Shown here: positions 58,120 to 64,000 of the stretch, one piece after another | Layout of the letters: each line of letters starts with the position of its first letter | Position numbering within the stretch: the first letter of the stretch is position 1 | DNA from: Moringa oleifera | Lineage: Eukaryota > Streptophyta > Magnoliopsida > Brassicales > Moringaceae | Assembly (NCBI GenBank): GCA_021397835.1 | Contig: JAJFZO010000034.1 | Span: forward strand, 6,911,001-6,975,000 | Direction: 5' to 3' | DNA length: 64,000 nt | Made by a program: the position numbers and the translations under genes | The notes under the pieces: model-generated | Told to the model about the DNA's origin: nothing | The model's input: only the letters and a program-made list of their open reading frames with translations | Database searches by the model: none

Positions 58120-59480
58120 TCCAAAGGCTATAGACATATTTGTGCCCAACGCACGACAGACATAATAATAATATAATCTAAGTGGCATGCATATGAACTC
58201 TATATCTCATTTAATTATATATGCCCGTGGCACTGATTTAGGTATTCCTTCAAAATATTAAATATGTTATTTTTAAATATTAATTCTATTTTAAATCATC
58301 AAAATAATACATATTATGAAAATATATTACTTGATATCCATAAGTAATAATGCATTATGATAGCTAAGCTACCTATGTCTCAATGGCTTGAGGTAAAGTA
58401 TACATATCTACCTCATCTACTAGTTGATGCAAAGGAGCATTGAGATTTATAATAATGGTGATCTTTACTTTGACATTAATCTCGATCATGTCATGCTCAT
58501 GGATCGTCTTATTTATGGCAGGAGCAATGAAAACAGATCAATAGGCCATAAAATTAATAATGTCTGTAAGCACTATCTTGCACGGTATACATTATAATGA
58601 AAAACACAAAGCAATACTTAGTGCGTGTCAAATCAAAATAACATTAAGTGATGAATACATGACATACCTTGGAATGGGTAAGCTAGAATTCTGGTGTTTA
58701 GGCTGGAGGTGGCGTAAGACCTTCATCATTGATTACTACTTTAGCAATATTATTGCCAGCCTTAATGGAATGTTTGAGGTGAAATGGATAATTTTTATAC
58801 ATACTCATATCGTCCAATAGATGTTTATGACTGTTGATCTAATTCAAAATGTTTAACACTTTTTTCTTAATTGATGCATCATTATGCAAGACTATTGGCA
58901 TCTTTGCTTTTTTTTTTTTCTAAAATAAGAAATGATCAACACTCCAAAATCAACATCTCTGACATAGTCAAAATGCTCTAGAGTACTGATAGCTATTGTA
59001 AGTACATCATTCATGTATGAAGGTTTAAAAGTACCTTGTGTTACTTATGCCATCAAATCATCCTGCAAATATCCAATTGAAACACAAACATGTTATGTTT
59101 ATTTGATATTAAAAAACTAATAAAAAAGATAAGAACGCCAAAATACTTAATATTCTCCTAACACATTCTCTAATTGTCTCATTGATGTATTCCTCTTTTG
59201 AATTAGCCCGTACTGCCTTTCATGATATCACACAATTAATATCCACATCAATGCCCATAATTTCTCTCTGTATTGTTAGATTGCAAGAGTCCATCTTCAT
59301 ATTAATATAAAAAAAGTTAATTTCTATATATTATGACAATAAAGATAAATATGACTAACTAATTAAATTTCTAATCTTGCAAAGCCCTTACAAGATAAAC
59401 TATGATAAAAAACATTCAACTTCCTCTGTTCCACTTGTGCTTTACTTTTCTCTAGTAAAAAATGTTAATATTTAATTGAT
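58120..59480. other. No gene recognised
   Basis: A plus-strand frame at 58,560-58,820 (86 codons) is open but has no domain or splice context I can recognise. The rest is AT-rich. The right-hand part (59,150-59,480) may be decayed downstream sequence of the LINE that follows on the minus strand. Confidence 0.4.
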
Positions 59481-59489
59481 AATAAAAAT

Positions 59490-61690
59490 AAGCATAAAAT
59501 TAGGATTAGCTACTCGAGCACACCGGAGTTGGATGATCTAACAATGAAACGAGAACATGGTTCTTAGCAAAATCGAGCCATTTTTCCAACCTTGCTCGAT
59601 TTGCTAAGCCTTTGTCCAAAAGTTACAAGATTAGTTCTTCTCTCTGTCCTCTTGACTAAGTAAACATTGGAAACGACATCGCAAAAGCTAGCCATTTGGT
59701 TTCTATTATAGATTAAACCACTTATTTTTCACATTAGAGGACACTATCTCATTGAAGTCTCCAACATAGAGCCAAGTAATATATAAGTGTGAATGCAATT
59801 GCCTCAAAAGGTTTCATGCTGCCCTTTGATCCTACACTCTAAGATTACCATAGAATCTTATAAATCTGTATTAATCCTACATTCTAAGATTACCATAGAA
59901 TCCTATAAATCTCTATTAATTGATTAGATGAACCAGAGTCTCATAGCTATATATCGATGTGGTTGTTGAATTTGATAGTAGCATAAACATTCTCCTACCA
60001 CAACATTCCTAATCAACCACTCCTCCCTTCGCCTTCAACCATAAAACACTCTTTAAATCCGAAATTACTGTTGTCCTTTCCATTGTCATTCATTTCCTCT
60101 TTGTTTCACAGAAGGAAAAAACATGGGGATCATAAATTCTAACCAACTTGATTAGTGCATAAACTATCTGAGAAGCCCCAAAGACCTAGATAGTTTTAGG
60201 TGAAATAGTTTATGATTCTTGTTAGGGTGGTAAGCACCAATGTCCATCGGTCTTGTCAACTCTGTTTCAAAACCCATGATTACTATTCATAAGCTTTCTT
60301 TTCGCTAGGACCTTAAGTATCAATCTTACCTTTATCTCCTTCATTGGTTCTTATTCTCTTCCCCATTTAGATTGGGTAAATTGATCATTTTGGGGGAAGC
60401 TTTGTCCTCAAGCCCTGAGCTTCCATTTCTTTTAGGTTGTCTTTCCCATTGAGGATGATGTGGCATTACTCACAACTTGAGTAAGAGAATTGGTAGTGTT
60501 TTCTTGATCCCATCATTCGTAAAAAGGTTGGGAGAAAGAATAACTATTTGACTTGGCACTTGGGTACTATCAACCAAGAAAAACCAGGACATGCTCCATC
60601 TTCTCCTATAAAATTACCATGATGTCCTCCTTTTGAGCATGGATATGTCCATACATGACATGGCACGAAACAGGCTCCTCCTTTTATGGGATATGGGGAA
60701 GATTCTTCGCAATATTCTTTTTTGGACAACTTTCTTCACTAATCATGAATCTGAATGCTGATTTCTTAGAGAAATGTCTAATGGGCTAGCCAAAGAAAGG
60801 TTACTATTGTGATGGCAACTCGATAAAGCTCTTTCGTATTGGATTTAGTGATGATGAAGTAGTTACTTTGGCTGATGTTGATATTGGATCACCAAAAGAG
60901 GACAAAGAATATAGAGGTCCATCAGCATTCACCAGTGGCCGTAGGCACGTTGGATGCCACCAATAGTGCGTTTAATCTAGATAGGTTTTCAATAGTCTAA
61001 TTCTTAATGATCAAGAAGGTCAGACACATGATGAAAATCTGGTAGATGTTCATACTTGAAAAGAATATTATTTTCTTGCCATCCAATAATGCTAACTAAC
61101 TATATCACCTTAGAGGTTTCGTGACATTGATCACCATCCGGACTCTCAGCAATTTTCCAAATGCAACATCGTCCTTTAATCTCTCCACTTCCTCCACATC
61201 ACTGAATGTCTCTCTAACCACTGTTCCAATCTTAATATTCATATGTATGTGATGAGTGGGAAAACCATGGATCTGAGCCCAGAACAAGCACCAATCCATT
61301 AAAGGAATATTTATAAAAGATTACTCATCAAATTCCTAGAAAACCACTAAAGATTTATCGAAAGTCCATGGTTGTCTAGACAATAAGACTTTAGTTTTGT
61401 CGTTAGAGTTAATAAAAAAAATATAGAGCTTGTCTCCTATCTATTTCACTATTACACCAATCATTAGCCTCTAAACTCTTATAAGTATTATCCTCATAGC
61501 TTCCATATTAAACATTTTGTTTTCCATAGCCTTCCCTAATAGACAATTTTTGCTAGTTGCCTTGGTACTTACTATCCATTCATCCTCAATATAGAAATAT
61601 GTACTCTTTCATCTTCTGTTAGTTTCAGATTTTGCCAAAGGGTTTCCAAATCAGTATTAATTTGAAGACTGTCAGAGTATCAATCGCCCA
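59490..61690 (-). mobile_element. LINE-1-like retrotransposon relic (ORF1 and ORF2 endonuclease)
   Basis: Minus strand, 5' to 3': 61,690-61,480 has LWQNLKLTEDERVHI; 61,400-61,105 has QPWTFDKSLVVF, WCLFWAQIHGFPTHH, IGTVVRETFSDVEEVERL and LLRVRMVINVTKPLR, the DUF4283 region of plant LINE ORF1; 61,070-61,000 has KYEHLPDF, the start of the CCHC zinc knuckle, whose cysteines are not intact. After a poorly readable stretch (60,900-60,060), ORF2 endonuclease pieces appear: RFIGFYGNLR (59,880-59,910 region, present twice), TWLYVGDFNEIVSS (about 59,775-59,735) and LDKGLANRARLEKWLDFAK (about 59,620-59,560). Reverse transcriptase was not found. Stops and frameshifts are numerous. Confidence 0.85.
59831..59920. 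repeat. 45-bp direct duplication within LINE endonuclease
   Basis: Two adjacent 45-bp units (59,831-59,875 and 59,876-59,920) differ at only a few positions. Each encodes, on the minus strand, the RFI(G/R)FYGNLR motif of the LINE endonuclease. The length is exactly 15 codons, so it keeps the frame. Confidence 0.9.
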
Positions 61691-61699
61691 CATTAATGA

Positions 61700-62590
61700 A
61701 GAAAACTAAAGGGATGCAACTTAAAGAAAACCCAAGGCTAAGCTACACCTAAGAGACCTAAAAAAGGCATTAAGAACTCCCACTAAAAAAAAAAAGGAAG
61801 ATTTATTTTTAGATGTCCGTACATTAGCATTTTTGTAAACAATCTATCTTAATAATGTATGTTTTTGAAGCACTTTTTAAGTTTTTTGACCAAATTAACC
61901 TTAATGAATACTATACAATTACTTGTTTGCCCACGTATAAAAAATGAAAAGTCAAACCACTTAAATGTCTCTCTTTCCCTCTCTCTTCAATTTCGCACTA
62001 CATTCCACCATTTATCTTCATCTCTATTCAATTAGTATCTATTAATATCTTAGTTTCTGCTGCACATCAATGCTCAAAAAGAATTCAGAAGCTAACGCGA
62101 AACCAAGAAATCAGTGAAAATGTGATTTTAAACAATATATTATGCTTAAATTTAAGATTTTCTTGTTTGGTTAGATGATTTGTTTTTTTTTTTTTGTTTT
62201 TTTTAAGTTAACTTTATGGTTTTGAAAGTTTTGAATGCATGTTGTTGGACACTTTTCTTTGGATTTTGTTGTTGGTTTATGTCGAAAAAACATATAATGT
62301 TATGAAAGCATGTTATCATTGACTAAATCATGTGTAATTTATTGTATTCTCATTGAGAAAATTGTATCTAGAAATCGTATACTGTTTGACCAAATCGTTC
62401 CATATATTGTACAATCATATCCTAGTTGATTGAATCGTAACCAAATTAAACTGTATCAATGCATGAATTCGTAACCTGATTTCAGTATCTGTTTGCTTGG
62501 CTGCTTAATTTTGTTTCTTTTTAGATCAATGTGCAAATGACCACTACTGAAGTTGTTTATAGGCCATAAGTGAACCCTAAAGAGTCTTAA
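61700..62590. other. CT-rich leader-like and AT-rich spacer
   Basis: No coding similarity was seen. A pyrimidine-rich stretch at about 61,965-62,035 ('ctctctttccctctctcttc') resembles a plant 5' leader and may be the former promoter or leader region of the DUF1985 unit downstream. A T-rich run lies at 62,183-62,206. Confidence 0.35.
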
Positions 62591-62594
62591 AAGA

Positions 62595-63540
62595 CTAAAA
62601 AAATGTTAAAGCACTGTGACAATGATGTCATCCCAACTCTAAGGGAAATTTTGGAAGGCTCACAAAAGGAGAAGTTTATTAACACTTGTTTTGGGTATTT
62701 TCTACATGTACATAATGATTTTAACTTCTTTGGAATCATTGTCCACAACTTGCTGCTCTAAGAGATTCAATAGAACCGTAAGGATGAGATGCGGTTCAGA
62801 CCTAATAAGAATAAAGTATGTTTCAGTAAGGTAGAATTCTGCTTAATCACCGGGTTAAAATTCGGAGAACTTTCAAACATGAAAAATATTGAAGCCAATT
62901 CATCTGGCATCCTTGTGATATACTTTAGGGGTAAGAACAAAGCCAATGGTAGTAAAGTGAAGACAAGGTTACTATAAGAAATTTTGAGGATCTTGATGAT
63001 AAAGTGAAGTTCACATTGCCATACCTACTAAATGGCTTTATCAAAGACTATGATGAGCGACAACAAGTTCTTACATAGTAATTTCATCTTGTTGACAATT
63101 TGGAAGCATTCAACAACTTTCCATGGGGCACATAGGTGTAATACAACTTCTTGTTGCACTTTAAGAAGGCTATTACAAATGAAGTAATGGAAGGTGATGG
63201 TTTGAGTTATAATGCCTATGGTTTCGTATGAGCATTGCATGTAAGTACGATTTAATTTATATGTTATTTATTTATTTTCATTATCTGTAATTTGTCATTT
63301 GTCATTTGTGAAATAGAACTTATGCATGATACTAAATTATTGCAATTCAAATTAATGAAACAGAAATTAGTTTTCCTTTTTCATAGGTTTTTGCATTTAA
63401 GGTAATACTTGCTACCAATGTGCATAGTACCAGGTTGTCAAGTTTTAACTTACCCTTACCTCGAATTTGTCGATGGAGATTCCATCATAAGCCTCATAGT
63501 GGAGACTACAAGAAGATCTTCACAAATAAGATATTCTAAT
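62595..63540 (+). pseudogene. DUF1985 domain (Ulp1/MULE-type transposon) relic
   Basis: The plus strand reads EKFINTCFGYFLHVHNDFNF then FGIIVHNLLL (62,673-62,760), a stop, then MRFRPNKNKVCFSKVEFCLI and TGLKFGELSN (62,789-62,880), and FNNFPWGT (63,111-63,134), ending with a GLSYNAYGF patch before an intron-like gap. This is the plant DUF1985 pattern (NTCFGxFL ... F...EFCLVTGL ... FPWG), found N-terminal to Ulp1-type cysteine protease domains in Mutator-like transposons. A further possible exon from 63,391 reads VFAFKVILATNVH. There are at least four in-frame stops. The protease part is not in the window and may lie beyond its end. Confidence 0.78.
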
Positions 63541-63599
63541 ATGTACCTTATGATTTCATACTTAGTTTCATATATTTATTTGATATTTCGTACCTTTAG

Positions 63600-64000
63600 T
63601 TTCTGATTTCGTATATTCTTTTGGTATTTTATGTCTTCCTTCATAGTTTCACATCATCATTTTTAATTTCATATCTTTATTCTTAGTTTCGTATATTCAT
63701 TGTTATTTTGTATCTTTTTTCTTAATTTGTATCTTCGTTTTTGTGATTTCGTATCTTCTTTCTCAGTTTTGTACCTTTATTTATATGATTTCGTATCTTC
63801 TGTTTTCAGTTTTATATCTTTATTTGTGTAATTTTCTATCTTCTTTCTTACTTTTGTATCTTTATTTGTGTGATTTCTCTCTTTTTTCTCAATTATTTAT
63901 CTTCATTTGTGTGATTTCATATCTTTTTTATTATTTTTGTATCTTTATTTTTGATTTCATATCTTTATTCTTAACTTCATATATTCATTTGGTATCTCGT
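63600..64000. repeat. Minisatellite, about 42-bp period (2 x 21)
   Basis: This is an irregular tandem array running off the window end. The consensus of the best part (63,745-63,915) is 'gatttcgtatcttctttctc' followed by 'agttttgtatctttatttgt' plus 'gt', about 42 bp with a 21-bp half-period because 'tttcgtatctt' and 'ttttgtatctt' alternate. Units of 41-43 bp start at about 63,745, 63,787, 63,830, 63,872 and 63,913. Earlier units from 63,540 are more diverged. Confidence 0.8.

Noticed and set aside
58560..58820. Plus-strand 86-codon frame between the gypsy scrap and the LINE
   Set aside because: Open and not low-complexity, but I found no domain, homologous copy in the window or splice sites to support it as a gene.

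Overview
This window is plant nuclear DNA, most likely from a eudicot, and very AT-rich. The basis is plant-specific gene families with recognisable exon-intron structure (COP1, SnRK2, a plant subtilase, a plant HhH-GPD glycosylase), plant transposon domains (DUF1985, plant LINE-1 ORF1, Ty1/copia, Ty3/gypsy) and decayed plant 5S rRNA repeats. I cannot name the species. I find no gene that looks intact. The window is best described as a graveyard of unprocessed (intron-bearing) pseudogenes and broken mobile elements.

Layout. 1-4.4 kb: two diverged tandem copies (offset about 1.79 kb) of a transposon-type, gag-like sequence. 4.4-9 kb: a SnRK2 N-lobe exon, two 5S rRNA pseudogenes and A-rich low-complexity DNA. 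9-14.5 kb: exon-like scraps of an unidentified gene on the minus strand, including a 970-bp tandem duplication. 15.4-21.8 kb: a tandem array of units, each combining an unidentified 'module A', a 'module B' and the kinase-to-C-terminus part of a SnRK2 kinase, all on the minus strand. 21.8-29.7 kb: AT-rich DNA with one endogenous pararetrovirus reverse-transcriptase relic near 24.1 kb. 29.7-33.9 kb: a COP1 pseudogene (plus strand) with a lost RING histidine ligand and a 0.77-kb TIR element inside an exon. 34.2-37.1 kb: another module A. 38.2-39.4 kb: a cluster of six 5S rRNA pseudogenes. 41-42.2 kb: Ty3/gypsy gag. 42.2-44.1 kb: subtilase pseudogene (minus). 45.2-46.5 kb: HhH-GPD DNA glycosylase pseudogene (plus). 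49.4-49.9 kb: Ty1/copia RT. 49.9-53.2 kb: gag-pol of a Ty3/gypsy element (minus) lacking its RT core. 53.2-57.8 kb: module A and the longest SnRK2 pseudogene. 57.8-58.1 kb: gypsy pol scrap. 59.5-61.7 kb: LINE-1-like element (minus). 62.5-63.5 kb: DUF1985 (Ulp1/MULE-type) domain, running into a minisatellite of about 42 bp period to the window end.

Nothing here looks like a working new system. The most informative signals are the 5S pseudogene clusters, the COP1 pseudogene interrupted by a TIR element, and the repeatedly duplicated SnRK2/module A unit with gypsy sequence at the same exon position in two copies.
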